Source: Acidipropionibacterium thoenii DSM 20276
GTDB taxonomy: Bacteria; Actinomycetota; Actinomycetes; Propionibacteriales; Propionibacteriaceae
Length of the DNA stretch: 64,000 nt
Assembly (NCBI RefSeq): GCF_000423445.1
Contig: NZ_KE384018.1
Location: 62,001 to 126,000 of the forward strand
Direction of reading: 5' to 3'
Program-made: the position numbers and the translations under genes
Notes under the pieces: generated by a model
The model's database searches: none
What the model was told of the DNA's origin: nothing
Seen by the model: the letters and a program-made list of their open reading frames with translations, nothing else
Shown here: piece after piece, positions 36,429 to 46,368 of the stretch
How the letters are laid out: the number at the start of each line of letters is the position of its first letter
Position numbering within the stretch: the stretch's first letter is position 1

Positions 36429-37217
36429 TCAGATCGTGGCTCTCCTGGCGATCTTGGTGTTGCTGGCCTGGTCGCGGGGGCGGACGATGACCAGGTCGAG
36501 GTTGACATGCTGGGGGCGGGTCAGCGCATACGAGATGACATCGGCGATGTCCTCGGCCAGCAGCGGCTGGTAGCCGGCGTAGACCGCCGCGGCCCGCTCG
36601 GCGTCCCCGTCGAAGCGCACCATCGAGAAGTCGGTCTCGACATTTCCCGGTGAGATCTCGATCACCCGGATCGGCTCCCCGACGATCTCCCAGCGAAGAG
36701 TGGTGGTGAGCATCCGCTCGGCGTGCTTGACCCCGGTGTACCCGGCGCCACCCTCGTAGGGAGCGTGGGCGGCGGTGGAGGTGACCACCAGAATGTCTCC
36801 TCCGGTGCCCTTCTGTCCGGCCGCGCGCAGCAGCGGCAGCACCGCCTTGGTGACCCTGAGGGTGCCCAGCACGTTGAGCTGGTACATTCTCAGCCAGCCC
36901 TCCAGATCGGCGTCCTCCACCTTGTCCAGGCCCAGTGCCCCGCCGGCATTGTTGACCACCGCGTCCAGCCCGCCGGTCCGGCCCAGGAGCTCGACCAGGG
37001 CGGCGACCTCCTCGTCGGAGGTGACGTCGAGCTGGTAGGCCTCGCACCCGGTCTCGGAGGCGAGCTCCTCGAGCCGGTCCGTCCGGCGGGCCGCTGCGAT
37101 CACGGCGAACCCGTCGGCGGCCAGCCGGCGAACGGTGGCCGCTCCGATACCGGAGGATCCTCCGGTGACCAGAACGCGACGCCGCACGGCGTCATCGGTG
37201 AGTGATTCTGCCGACAT
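36429..37217 (-). CDS. SDR oxidoreductase, candidate malonate-semialdehyde (3-hydroxy acid) dehydrogenase
   Basis: 262-aa classical short-chain dehydrogenase with the cofactor loop VTGGSSGIGAATV, NNAGG, catalytic Ser in VTSTAAH, and Tyr160-Lys164 (YTGVK). The ISPGNVETDFSMVRFDGD region resembles the YdfG/serine-3-dehydrogenase group, whose E. coli member reduces malonate semialdehyde to 3-hydroxypropionate. It shares a 33-bp upstream motif with the amidase, aminotransferase and preTA genes, which supports that role in pyrimidine breakdown (inference). The start ATG 37217 has AAGGAG 5 nt upstream. Confidence 0.8.
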   Translation of the reverse strand: MSAESLTDDAVRRRVLVTGGSSGIGAATVRRLAADGFAVIAAARRTDRLEELASETGCEAYQLDVTSDEEVAALVELLGRTGGLDAVVNNAGGALGLDKVEDADLEGWLRMYQLNVLGTLRVTKAVLPLLRAAGQKGTGGDILVVTSTAAHAPYEGGAGYTGVKHAERMLTTTLRWEIVGEPIRVIEISPGNVETDFSMVRFDGDAERAAAVYAGYQPLLAEDIADVISYALTRPQHVNLDLVIVRPRDQASNTKIARRATI

Positions 37218-37262
37218 CGGCACTCCTTCTCCAGGTCCATCTGCTCGGGCTCGTGCGGCAGG

Positions 37263-37278
37263 CCGGAGCCGGCTCCGG
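37263..37278. promoter_or_regulatory. 16-bp perfect palindrome in the SDR leader
   Basis: CCGGAGCCGGCTCCGG, self-complementary, between the shared 33-bp motif and the SDR start. It could be a repressor operator or a leader hairpin; no regulator is assigned. Confidence 0.35.
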
Positions 37279-37310
37279 GCCGACATCAGTGAGGTCCCGC
37301 ACGCTTCATT

Positions 37311-37343
37311 ACTGTCGGTGTTGAATATTTCCTCGATGTTTCC
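37311..37343 (-). promoter_or_regulatory. Shared 33-bp motif, copy 1 (SDR promoter), GlnR-box-like
   Basis: Minus strand: GGAAAC-N6-GAAAT-ATTCAA-CA-CCGACAGT. GAAAC-N6-GAAAT fits a GlnR half-box pair. It lies about 95 nt upstream of the SDR start and is near-identical to three other copies in this window. Confidence 0.65.
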
Positions 37344-37399
37344 ATGGACTGTCAAGGGCGGTACACAGTGCCGGATCTGTTACGCGGACGCGCTCGCAC

Positions 37400-37432
37400 G
37401 GAAACCCTTCAGAAATTTTCAACCACGAGGGT
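37400..37432 (+). promoter_or_regulatory. Shared 33-bp motif, copy 4 (amidase promoter), more divergent
   Basis: Plus strand: GGAAAC-N6-GAAAT-TTTCAA, then CCACGAGGGT in place of the CCGACAGT block. It is divergently arranged with copy 1, 56 nt apart, and precedes the amidase start by about 75 nt. Confidence 0.5.
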
Positions 37433-37505
37433 AACGAAAAAGGATGCCGGTGGATCTGGTCCTCCCCGGCATCTCCAGGACGGCAGAGTGGGAGTAGGGG
37501 AGCCG

Positions 37506-38969
37506 ATGAGTGGAACTGGCACGGTGAGTACCCAGGCGGGCGAGCTGAGCGGGATGAGTGCTGTCGATCTGGTGGCCGGCTACCGCGACGGGTCGCTCAG
37601 CCCGGTCGAGGTGGTCCAGGACGGGTTGGCCCTGATCGAGGATGCCGACCCCACCCTGCACGCCATGGAGAGGCTCTATCCCGACCGGGCGCTGGCAGCC
37701 GCGAGGGCCTCCGAGCGGCGGTACCGTGACGGGACGCCGATCTCCCCGGTCGATGGGGTGCCGGCCACCATCAAGGAGAACCAGCAGGTCACCGGGGATC
37801 CGAACCAGTGGGGCTCGGCCGCCGTCGACCCGGTTGCGGCCCAGCAGAACTCGCCTCTGGTCGACAAGCTGCTGGCCGCCGGGGTGCCGATCCTGGGGCG
37901 CACCGTGATGCCGGAGCTGGGGATGCTGTCGTCCGGGCTGTCGACCCTCCACCCGATGGCGGTCAATGCGCAGAATGCCGCCTGGAACCCCGGAGGATCG
38001 ACCGCCGGAGGGGGTGCCGCGGCGACCGCCGGGTACGCCCCATTCAACTTCGGCAGCGACATCGGGGGCTCGGTGCGGCTGCCGGCCTCCTGGAACGGTT
38101 GTGCCGGTTTCAAGCCGACCTTTGGCAGGATCCCCGTCGATCCGCCCTACTTCGGCCGCCACATCGGCCCACTCGGTCGTCATGTCGCCGACTTCTCGCT
38201 GGTGATGACATCGTGCACCGGTCCGGACTACCGGGACCCCTACAGCCTGCCGGCCCAGGATCTGCCGTGGACCACCGCCGCCCCCTTCGACCCCAGGGGA
38301 GCCCGGATCGGTCTGGTCCTGGACGTCGGCGACGGCGCCGAGGTCGACCCCGAGGTGAGAGACGCCGTCGCGGCGGCAGCCGGCCTCTTCGAGGCGGCCG
38401 GGGCCGTCGTCGAGGAGATCGCCCCCTACCTGGAGCCGGGAGAGATCACTCTCATCGACCTGTTCTGGCGGATCGGCCACTGGAACGACTACCGGAAGAT
38501 GGATCCCGAACGGCGCAAGCTGATGCTGCCCTTCATCTCCGAGTGGTGCCGGGCGGGGGCGGGGATCGACGGTCCGCAGGCCGTCCACAGTGCCGACGAG
38601 CAGCTCAGGATGGCCCGTCGTACCATCGCGGTGACGCACCCCTATGACATCATCCTGTCCCCGGTCTCGCCAGGACCGACCTATCCGGCGGAGTGGCCGA
38701 TGCCTTCCAATGACGTCCACGACCCGATGAGCCACATCGGATTCTGCGTGGTCTACAACATGTCCGGTCAGCCCGCCGTCTCGGTCAACTGCGGATACAC
38801 CCGCGACGGGCGCCCGATCGGCCTGCAGGTGGCTGCGGCCCGCTACCAGGATGTCCTGGCGCTGTCGGCCGCCTCCTTCTACGAGGCCAACCGGCCGGCC
38901 GCCGCCCAACGCCCCTGGCCACGAATCTGGGAGGATGCCGCCGGTTCCTCCTCCACTCCCACCGACTAG
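37506..38969 (+). CDS. Amidase-signature enzyme
   Basis: 487-aa amidase of the Ser-cisSer-Lys family: Lys90 (VPATIKENQQ), cis-Ser165 (NPGGSTAGGG) and nucleophile Ser189 (FGSDIGGSVRLPA), followed by NGCAGFKPTFG. It hydrolyses an amide bond, releasing ammonia or an amine; substrates in this family are diverse. The start ATG 37506 has AGGGGAG upstream; an open frame extends back to 37344 through the promoter. It lies directly before an ABC importer gene set and shares a GlnR-like site with the pyrimidine genes, so a nitrogen-scavenging role is inferred. Confidence 0.9.
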   Translation: MSGTGTVSTQAGELSGMSAVDLVAGYRDGSLSPVEVVQDGLALIEDADPTLHAMERLYPDRALAAARASERRYRDGTPISPVDGVPATIKENQQVTGDPNQWGSAAVDPVAAQQNSPLVDKLLAAGVPILGRTVMPELGMLSSGLSTLHPMAVNAQNAAWNPGGSTAGGGAAATAGYAPFNFGSDIGGSVRLPASWNGCAGFKPTFGRIPVDPPYFGRHIGPLGRHVADFSLVMTSCTGPDYRDPYSLPAQDLPWTTAAPFDPRGARIGLVLDVGDGAEVDPEVRDAVAAAAGLFEAAGAVVEEIAPYLEPGEITLIDLFWRIGHWNDYRKMDPERRKLMLPFISEWCRAGAGIDGPQAVHSADEQLRMARRTIAVTHPYDIILSPVSPGPTYPAEWPMPSNDVHDPMSHIGFCVVYNMSGQPAVSVNCGYTRDGRPIGLQVAAARYQDVLALSAASFYEANRPAAAQRPWPRIWEDAAGSSSTPTD

Positions 38970-39037
38970 GTCCCACCGGCCGAAGGCCATCAGCGGTACG
39001 TCCGACAGGGCACAGCCCTCAGGAAAGGAAACACCCC

Positions 39038-40570
39038 ATGCAACTCACATCTCGCAGACATTTCCTCGGACTGGTCGGTCTGGGTGCAGCTGCAGTCTCC
39101 CTGTCGGCCTGCAGCGCCGGCGCTCCGACCTCCAACAGCTCGACCTCCGGCTCGGCCGGCGGGTCCTCCACCGCGACCCTGAAGGTGGGCTTCGCGGCGA
39201 TACCCCAGAGCCTCGACTTCACCACCACCGCCGGTGCCGCCATCATCCAGGCCCTGGTCGGCAATGTCTACGAGGGTCTGGTCCAGCTGGCCGATGACGG
39301 TTCCATCAAGCCACTGCTGGCCAAGTCGTGGAAGATCAGTGACGACGGGTTGAGCTACGACTTCACCCTCCAGGAGGGGGTCACCTTCCACAACGGCACC
39401 ACGTTCGACGCCGAGGTCGTGAAGTTCTCCCTGGAACGGATCCCCAAGTGGACGGCCAACACACCCGGCAATCTGGCCGCCATCGACCATGTCGACGTCG
39501 TCTCGGCCAGCGAGGCGAAGGTCGTCCTCAAGCAGGCCGACTTCTCCGCCCTGTTCTGGTTGGCCGGCCCGCTCGGTGCGATGTTCGACAAGGGAGCGAT
39601 CTCGGCGCTGTCGACCAAGCCGGTGGGCACCGGGCCCTTCACCTTCGGCTCCTACGCCCGAAACTCCAAGATGATCCTCGACCGCAACGACTCCTACTGG
39701 GGTACCAAGGCACTGGTGAGGACCGCCGAGTTCGACTACTTCGCCGACGCCACCGCCGCCGCCAATGCGCTGCGCTCGGGCGGGGTGGACGCCCTCTACC
39801 AGGCCGAGGCGCTCGACCAGGTCGCCTCCTTCCAGAGCGACTCCAGGTTCGAGGTCACCAAGGGCACCACCCAGGGTGTCGTGGTGATGTCGATGAACAC
39901 CATGAAGGGGCTGTTCAGCAATCCCAAGCTGCGCCAGGCCGTGATGTACGGGGTTGACCGCAAGGCTGTGCTGGCCGCCGCCGCCAGCGGCTACGGCACC
40001 GTCCTCGGCGGACCGGCGGTGCCGACCGATCCGTACTTCGTCGACTACGCCGACAAATATCCCTTCGACGCCGCGAAGGCCAAGCAGCTGGTCGCCGAGT
40101 CCGGCGTCACCGATCTCAACGTCAACTTCACCGTGCCGGTGCGGCCCTACGCCCAGGCCGTCGCCCAGGTCGCCCAGCAGCAGCTCAACGCCATCGGCTT
40201 CACCGTCAAGCTGGTGCCCCAGGAGTTCCCGGCCGTCTGGCTGGACAAGACGCTGACCCAGCACCAGTTCGACCTGACGGTGACCAACCACGTCGAGCCC
40301 CGCTCGGTCACCAATTACGCGAACCCGAAGTACTACTGGTCCTACGACAACGCGGCTGTCCAGAAGCTCTTCGCCGACGCCGCTGCGGCCAAGGACGATG
40401 CGGCCTTCGTCGATGACACCAAGAAGGCGGTCGCCCAGATCGTCACCGATGCGCCCGGCAACTGGCTGTACAACCCGCCGAACATCGTCATCACCCGCAA
40501 GGGGGTCAGCGGGTTCTCGAAGAATTACATGGGGGTCGGCATCAACCTCGCCGGGGTCTCGGCCAGCTGA
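39038..40570 (+). CDS. ABC importer substrate-binding lipoprotein (peptide/opine/nickel family 5)
   Basis: 510-aa family-5 binding protein. The signal has a twin-arginine-like motif (SRRHFLG, residues 5-11) and the lipobox LSAC with Cys25, then a Ser/Gly/Thr linker. Mature-domain motifs include NVYEGLVQLADDGSIKPLLA, WKISDDGLSYDFTLQEGVTFHNG, and RQAVMYGVDRKAVL. The AGGAAAGG before the ATG is a good ribosome site. Dipeptides, oligopeptides or an amide compound are possible ligands; the adjacent amidase hints at the latter. Confidence 0.92.
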   Translation: MQLTSRRHFLGLVGLGAAAVSLSACSAGAPTSNSSTSGSAGGSSTATLKVGFAAIPQSLDFTTTAGAAIIQALVGNVYEGLVQLADDGSIKPLLAKSWKISDDGLSYDFTLQEGVTFHNGTTFDAEVVKFSLERIPKWTANTPGNLAAIDHVDVVSASEAKVVLKQADFSALFWLAGPLGAMFDKGAISALSTKPVGTGPFTFGSYARNSKMILDRNDSYWGTKALVRTAEFDYFADATAAANALRSGGVDALYQAEALDQVASFQSDSRFEVTKGTTQGVVVMSMNTMKGLFSNPKLRQAVMYGVDRKAVLAAAASGYGTVLGGPAVPTDPYFVDYADKYPFDAAKAKQLVAESGVTDLNVNFTVPVRPYAQAVAQVAQQQLNAIGFTVKLVPQEFPAVWLDKTLTQHQFDLTVTNHVEPRSVTNYANPKYYWSYDNAAVQKLFADAAAAKDDAAFVDDTKKAVAQIVTDAPGNWLYNPPNIVITRKGVSGFSKNYMGVGINLAGVSAS

Positions 40571-40577
40571 GCCGATC

Positions 40578-40617
40578 CCGGTCCGGGTACGGGGTCGCGA
40601 CCCCGTCCCCGGACCGG
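40578..40617 (+). terminator. Nested hairpin between binding-protein and permease genes
   Basis: Outer 10-bp stem CCGGTCCGGG/CCCGGACCGG encloses a self-complementary 18-mer (40589-40606, ACGGGGTCGCGACCCCGT). It is placed 7 nt after the binding-protein stop. Probable attenuator or mRNA stabiliser raising binding-protein output over the permeases. Confidence 0.6.
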
Positions 40618-40657
40618 CCGGTGGCCCTGATGCGTGCCCCCAACGACAGGAGTTCAG

Positions 40658-41601
40658 ATGGCAGTCAATCTGCTGAGGCGGATCGGGATCTTCATCCTGA
40701 CCGCCTTCGTCGCCTCGATACTGGTGTTCCTGCTGCTCAGCGTGGTGCCCGGCGACCCGGCCCGCGCCCAGCTGGGCACCGACGCCAGCCAGGCCGAGGT
40801 CGACGCCCTGCAGCAGCGGCTCGGCCTCAACCGGCCGGTACCGCTGAGATACCTGTTATGGCTCGGTGGGCTGCTGCACGGTGATCTGGGCACCTCATTC
40901 GTCACCCGCCAGTCGGTGACCCCCGAGGTGATGAACGCCCTCCAGGTCTCCCTGCTGCTGGTGGTGGCCGGCATGCTGGTGGCCGTCATCATCGCCATCC
41001 CACTCGGCACCATGTCGGCGATGCGTCAGGGCAGGGCCGACGGGGTGGTGCTGTCCGCCCTCTCCCAGATCGGTATCTCCATCCCCAACTTCCTGATGGC
41101 CCTGCTGCTGGTGGTGGTCCTCGCGGTGAGGTGGGGGGTGGCCCCGGCCTCCGGATGGGTCGCCCCGGCGATCAGCCCCGGTGGATTCCTGGCCCATCTG
41201 ATACTCCCGGCACTGGCGCTGGGGATCGTCCGCGGTGCCATCCTCAGCCGCTACACCCGTTCGGCGGTGCTCGACATCCAGCGCGACGACTTCATGCGGA
41301 CCGCACGGGCCAAGGGCCTCACCTCGGGCAGGGCGCTGTGGCGTCACGGTCTGCGCAACGCCCTGATCCCGGTGGTGACGGTGACCGGCGTCGAGTTCTC
41401 CGGACTGCTGGTCGGTGCGGTGGTCATCGAGACCGTCTTCGTCATCCCGGGGCTGGGCTCGCTGCTGCTGCAATCGGTGGCCAACCGTGACATGGCCGAG
41501 GTGCAGGCGGTCGTGATGGTCATCGTCTTCATGGTGCTGCTGATCAATCTGCTGGTCGACCTCGCCTACACCATCATCGACCCACGTCTGAGGAGTGCCC
41601 G

Positions 41602-41605
<4 letters not shown>
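40658..41605 (+). CDS. ABC importer permease (DppB-like)
   Basis: 315-aa inner-membrane permease with six helices. The N-terminal part has the DppB/OppB signature LLLSVVPGDPARAQLG and LGLNRPVPLRYLLWLGGLLHGDLG (split over two motifs), and the EAA loop reads ARAKGLTSGRALWRHGLRNA. AGGAG lies 6 nt before the ATG 40658. The stop overlaps the next gene as ATGA. Confidence 0.93.
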
Positions 41606-42494
<889 letters not shown>

Positions 42495-42498
<4 letters not shown>

Positions 42499-44333
42499 CC
42501 CTCAGCGGCAATCCCTCAGGAGCCCCACTCGAGCCGGACACTCGAATCGATCCGGGCGGCTCACAGCCGACGCCGGTGCTGACCGTTCGCGACCTGCGGG
42601 TCGGCACCGCCCACACCGAGATCCTGCACGGGCTGAACCTCACCATCAACGGCGGCGAGCGGGTCGGGCTGATCGGGGAGTCCGGCTCGGGCAAGTCGAT
42701 CACCTGCCTGTCGGCGATGGGGCTGCTGCCCGACAACCTGTCGACCGGCGGATCGATCCGGCTGGCCGGGATCGAGGAGAATCTCCTGGAGATGCCGGAG
42801 GCCGCCCTCGCGCCGCTGCGCGGATCGCGGATGTCGATGGTCTTCCAGGAGCCGATGACCGCCCTCAACCCGCTGCAGAGGGTGGGCCGTCAGGTCGCCG
42901 AGGTCATCGACATCCACGGTCACGGACAGTCCCATCAGTCCTCCTCCGCACGGGCCGTCGAACTGCTCGACAGCGTCGGGATCCCCGATCCGGGTCGTGC
43001 CGCCCAGGCCTTTCCCCATCAGCTGTCGGGGGGCCAGCGCCAGCGGGTGATGCTGGCGATGGCGATGGCCAACACCCCCGACCTGCTGTTCGCCGACGAG
43101 CCGACCACCGCCCTGGACGTCACCGTCCAGGCCCAGGTGCTGGAGCTGATGCGTCGCCAGGTGCGTGAGGCGGGGTCCAGCCTGTTGTTCATCACCCACG
43201 ACCTGGCGATCGTCGCCGAGATCTGTGAGCGGGTGCTCATCATGCGCCACGGCGAGCTGGTTGAGCAGGGCCCGATAGACCGGGTCTTCTCCGACCCGCA
43301 GCACCCCTACACCAAGGCCCTGCTGGCGGCCTCCGGTCTGGAGGTCAACCCGAGCACCGGGCGGCTGGTGACACTGGCCGACCTCACTGCCGGGCCGGTG
43401 GTCGACCCGCAGCCAGGCAGCGAGGGCGAGGCCGCGCCGAGAGATCCGGCGGACCGGCCCGAGCGGACTCCTTTCAGGATTCACGAGAGCCTTCCCGATG
43501 GCCACCAGGGCACCATCGTGTTCAACCGGGCTCCGGCCAGCTCGGGACTGGCGCCGGCCATGGTGCAGGTCACCGAGCTCACCAGGACGTATCTGCGGCC
43601 GGGACGCGGTCTCAAGGGTCCGACCAAGGTCCCCGCGCTGCGCGGCGTCTCCTTCGACGTGCGCGAGGGCCAGCACTTCGGGATCGTGGGGGAGTCGGGG
43701 TGCGGCAAGTCCACCCTGCTGCGGATGCTCACCGGATTGGAGCGGGACGGCAGCGGGTCGGTCCAGATCGGCGGTCGGGAGGTGGTCGGCCAGCGCGAGC
43801 GCAACCTGAGATGGCTGCGTCAGGAGGTGCAGATCGTCTTCCAGGATCCGATGGGTTCACTCGACCCGAGGATGCGCGTCGAGGACATCGTCACCGAGTC
43901 GCTGATCGGGGTGCCCCGGTCGGAACGCCGCGAACGGGCCCAGAAGATCCTGCTGGACGTCGACCTGCCCGCCGACGCGGTGGACCGCTATCCCCACGAG
44001 TTCTCCGGGGGTCAGCGACAGCGGATCGCGATCGCCCGGGCGCTGGTCAACTCGCCGCGCATCCTGGTGGCCGATGAGGCGGTCTCGGCCCTGGATGTCT
44101 CGGTCCGGGCCCAGGTCCTCAACCTGCTCTCCGACCTGGTCGATGCCTACGGTCTCACCCTGCTGTTCGTCTCCCATGACCTGCACGTGGTGCGCCACGT
44201 CTGCGACACGGTGGCGGTGATGAAGGCCGGCCGGATCATCGAGTGCGGCCCCACCGATGAGGTCTACGACTCCCCGCAGCACCCCTACACGGCCTCCCTG
44301 ATCCGGGCGGTGCCCACCCTCCAGGTGGCCTGA
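42495..44333 (+). CDS. Fused double ABC ATPase (DppD-DppF type)
   Basis: 612-aa protein with two complete nucleotide-binding domains in one chain. Domain 1 (about 20-300): [31 protein letters not shown]. Domain 2 (about 350-600): [44 protein letters not shown]. Each is followed by the family-typical HPYTKALL / [12 protein letters not shown] tail. Many organisms encode these as two genes. The linker (300-350) is acidic/Pro-rich. The start ATG 42495 overlaps the permease stop. Confidence 0.94.
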
Positions 44334-44387
44334 CCGGGTCCGGTGCCGCCCGGCCGGGTCCACGGCGTCACCCAGGTGTGTGTGGAC

Positions 44388-44420
44388 GGTAACGGTGCAG
44401 AAATATTCAGAACCGACAGT
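44388..44420 (+). promoter_or_regulatory. Shared 33-bp motif, copy 2 (aminotransferase promoter), GlnR-box-like
   Basis: GGTAAC-N6-GAAAT-ATTCAG-AA-CCGACAGT. GTAAC-N6-GAAAT matches the GlnR pattern GTnAC-N6-GAAAC at all but one informative base. It stands 138 nt before the aminotransferase start. Confidence 0.7.
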
Positions 44421-44557
44421 AATGAATGTCGGGAGCGGGACCGCACCAGGCCCTCACCTCCCAGAACGGCGAAGCGCAGACCATGCCGGTGTGCTGGTCA
44501 TCCCGGCGCCGCGGCGTCAGTCGGACCCACGCAGGACAGAACCGGAAGAAGGCATCG

Positions 44558-45973
44558 ATGTCCACCACGATGAGCAGCGAGACCGAAATCAGCAACGAGA
44601 CCCCGGCCGAGCGGATCGTCGGCTGGGAGGAGGACTGCGGTGCGGCTGCGGTCGGCCATGACCTGAGCGGTGCCGATCTGGACGCCGCGGTGATCGAGGC
44701 CGATCACTCCCGGGTCTTCCACTCCTGGAGCGCCCAGGCCCACCTGCCCTCCTTCTCGGTGGCGGGCGGCTCGGGAGCCAGGCTGTGGGACTACGCCGGT
44801 AACAGCTGGATCGACTTCTCCAGCCAGCTCATCAACGTCAACATCGGCTACCAGCATCCCCGCGTGATCGCCGCGATCCGCAAGCAGGCCGAGGTGATCA
44901 CCATGATCGCCCCCTCGACATCCAACAAGCAGCGCGCCGAGGCCGCCGGCAAGATCCTGGAGCATGCCCCGGAGGGATTCGAGAAGGTCTTCTTCACCAA
45001 TGCCGGAGCCGATGCCAATGAGAACGCGATGCGGCTGGCCCGGCTCTACACCGGCCGCGACAAGATCATCTCCCGGTACCGCTCCTACCACGGCAACACC
45101 GGTGCGGCGATCGTGGCCACCGGTGACTGGCGGCGGATCCCCAACGAGTTCGCCCGTGGGCACGTCCACGTCTTCGGCCCCTATCTCTACCGCTCGGAGT
45201 TCTGGGCCACCACCCCCGAGCAGGAGTGCGAGCGAGCCCTGGAGCACCTGGAGCACACCGTGATCGCCGAGGGCCCCGAGACGATTGCCGGAATCCTGCT
45301 GGAGTCGGTGCCCGGCACCGCCGGCATCATGGTTCCCCCGCCCGGCTATCTGGCCGGCGTCCGCAGGATCGCCGACAAGTACGGCATCGTGATGATCTGC
45401 GACGAGGTGATGGCCGGTTTCGGCCGCACCGGTTCCTGGTTCGCCTTCCAGAAGCAGGACGTCGTCCCCGACCTCATCACCTTCGCCAAGGGGGTCAACT
45501 CCGGATATGTGCCGGCCGGCGGGATCATCCTCAGCTCGAGGATCGCTCACTCCTTCGACGACCGGGTCTTCCCCGGCGGCCTGACCTACTCCGGTCACCC
45601 GCTGGCGATGGCGGCGATCGTCGCCACCATCACCGCGATGGAGGACGAGGGGATCGTCGAGAATGCCGACCGGATCGGTGAGAAGGTCCTGGGGCCCGGG
45701 CTCGGCGCGCTGGCCTCCAACCCGCTGGTCGGGGAGGTGCGCGGCACCGGCGTGTTCTGGGCCGTCGAACTGGTCGCCGACAAGTCCACCAGGCAGCGGC
45801 TGGACGGATCGCGGCTGGCCGCGATCTCGGCCCGCTGCCAGGAGCTGGGGCTCATCCTGCCGGTCCACGACAACCGGATCCACGTCGTCCCGCCCTGCGT
45901 CATCACTGCCGACGAGGCCTCTCGCGGGATCGAGATCCTCGGCACGGCGCTCGCCGAGGAGGCCGCCAAGTAG
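44558..45973 (+). CDS. Class III aminotransferase, candidate beta-alanine aminotransferase
   Basis: 471-aa PLP enzyme of the omega-amino acid:pyruvate group. Motifs: FTNAGADANENAMRLARLYTGR, SYHGNTGAA, ICDEVMAGFGRTG (PLP Asp), and the Schiff-base Lys311 in ITFAKGVNSGYVPAGG. The length fits taurine/beta-alanine:pyruvate aminotransferases. Encoded beside preTA, dihydropyrimidinase and ureidopropionase, it would take beta-alanine (or beta-aminoisobutyrate) to malonate semialdehyde (inference). The start ATG 44558 has AGAAGG upstream. A strong terminator follows. Confidence 0.87.
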   Translation: MSTTMSSETEISNETPAERIVGWEEDCGAAAVGHDLSGADLDAAVIEADHSRVFHSWSAQAHLPSFSVAGGSGARLWDYAGNSWIDFSSQLINVNIGYQHPRVIAAIRKQAEVITMIAPSTSNKQRAEAAGKILEHAPEGFEKVFFTNAGADANENAMRLARLYTGRDKIISRYRSYHGNTGAAIVATGDWRRIPNEFARGHVHVFGPYLYRSEFWATTPEQECERALEHLEHTVIAEGPETIAGILLESVPGTAGIMVPPPGYLAGVRRIADKYGIVMICDEVMAGFGRTGSWFAFQKQDVVPDLITFAKGVNSGYVPAGGIILSSRIAHSFDDRVFPGGLTYSGHPLAMAAIVATITAMEDEGIVENADRIGEKVLGPGLGALASNPLVGEVRGTGVFWAVELVADKSTRQRLDGSRLAAISARCQELGLILPVHDNRIHVVPPCVITADEASRGIEILGTALAEEAAK

Positions 45974-46001
45974 CACCGCCCACACCATCCCACCGCTCCA
46001 C

Positions 46002-46040
46002 CGGCGAGGGCCGGGGCTCCACAGGCCCCGGCCCTCGCCG
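46002..46040 (+). terminator. Aminotransferase terminator
   Basis: Perfect 16-bp stem around GGCGAGGGCCGGGGC (46003-46017) / GCCCCGGCCCTCGCC (46025-46039), loop 7. The same stem sequence with one wobble recurs at 53219-53252. Confidence 0.75.
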
Positions 46041-46087
46041 TCTCCGGTGGGTCCTCCGGCCGATCTGTCACAAGGGCGTGGACGTCT

Positions 46088-46120
46088 GGTAACCGAGCGG
46101 AAATATTCAACTCCGACAGT
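46088..46120 (+). promoter_or_regulatory. Shared 33-bp motif, copy 3 (preTA promoter), GlnR-box-like
   Basis: GGTAAC-N6-GAAAT-ATTCAA-CT-CCGACAGT, same spacing as copies 1 and 2. It lies 104 nt before the short upstream ORF and 277 nt before preT. Confidence 0.7.
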
Positions 46121-46191
46121 GTGTAGCAGAGGATCTCAATACCGGCGAGAGTTATGTGTGGCAGCAGGGCTGTCAATGAGAGAAGGCATGA

Positions 46192-46368
46192 ATGTCATCC
46201 ACGATGAGCAGTCGGATCGAACGCCAAAATCGAGGCCTTGATCAGGACTGGGCCGTCCTGAGTATCTCTCTCAGAGGCCCGCGCGACGCACCCACCGATG
46301 CCGACGACGGCATGTCGGGACGGCTCTGTGACCGCCATGATGCGGTCGCCCCGGAGGGTGCACTGTGA
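46192..46368 (+). CDS. Short upstream ORF (58 aa) overlapping the preT start
   Basis: Frame of 58 codons starting MSSTMSSRIERQNRG and ending with a TGA that overlaps the preT GTG start (GTGA). Its first seven codons and the AGAAGGCAT ribosome-site region copy the start of the aminotransferase gene (MSTTMSS), suggesting a duplicated promoter-plus-5'-end segment. The rest is unlike the aminotransferase and matches nothing recognised. It may serve as a translational-coupling leader for preT, or be a relic without function. Confidence 0.4.
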   Translation: MSSTMSSRIERQNRGLDQDWAVLSISLRGPRDAPTDADDGMSGRLCDRHDAVAPEGAL

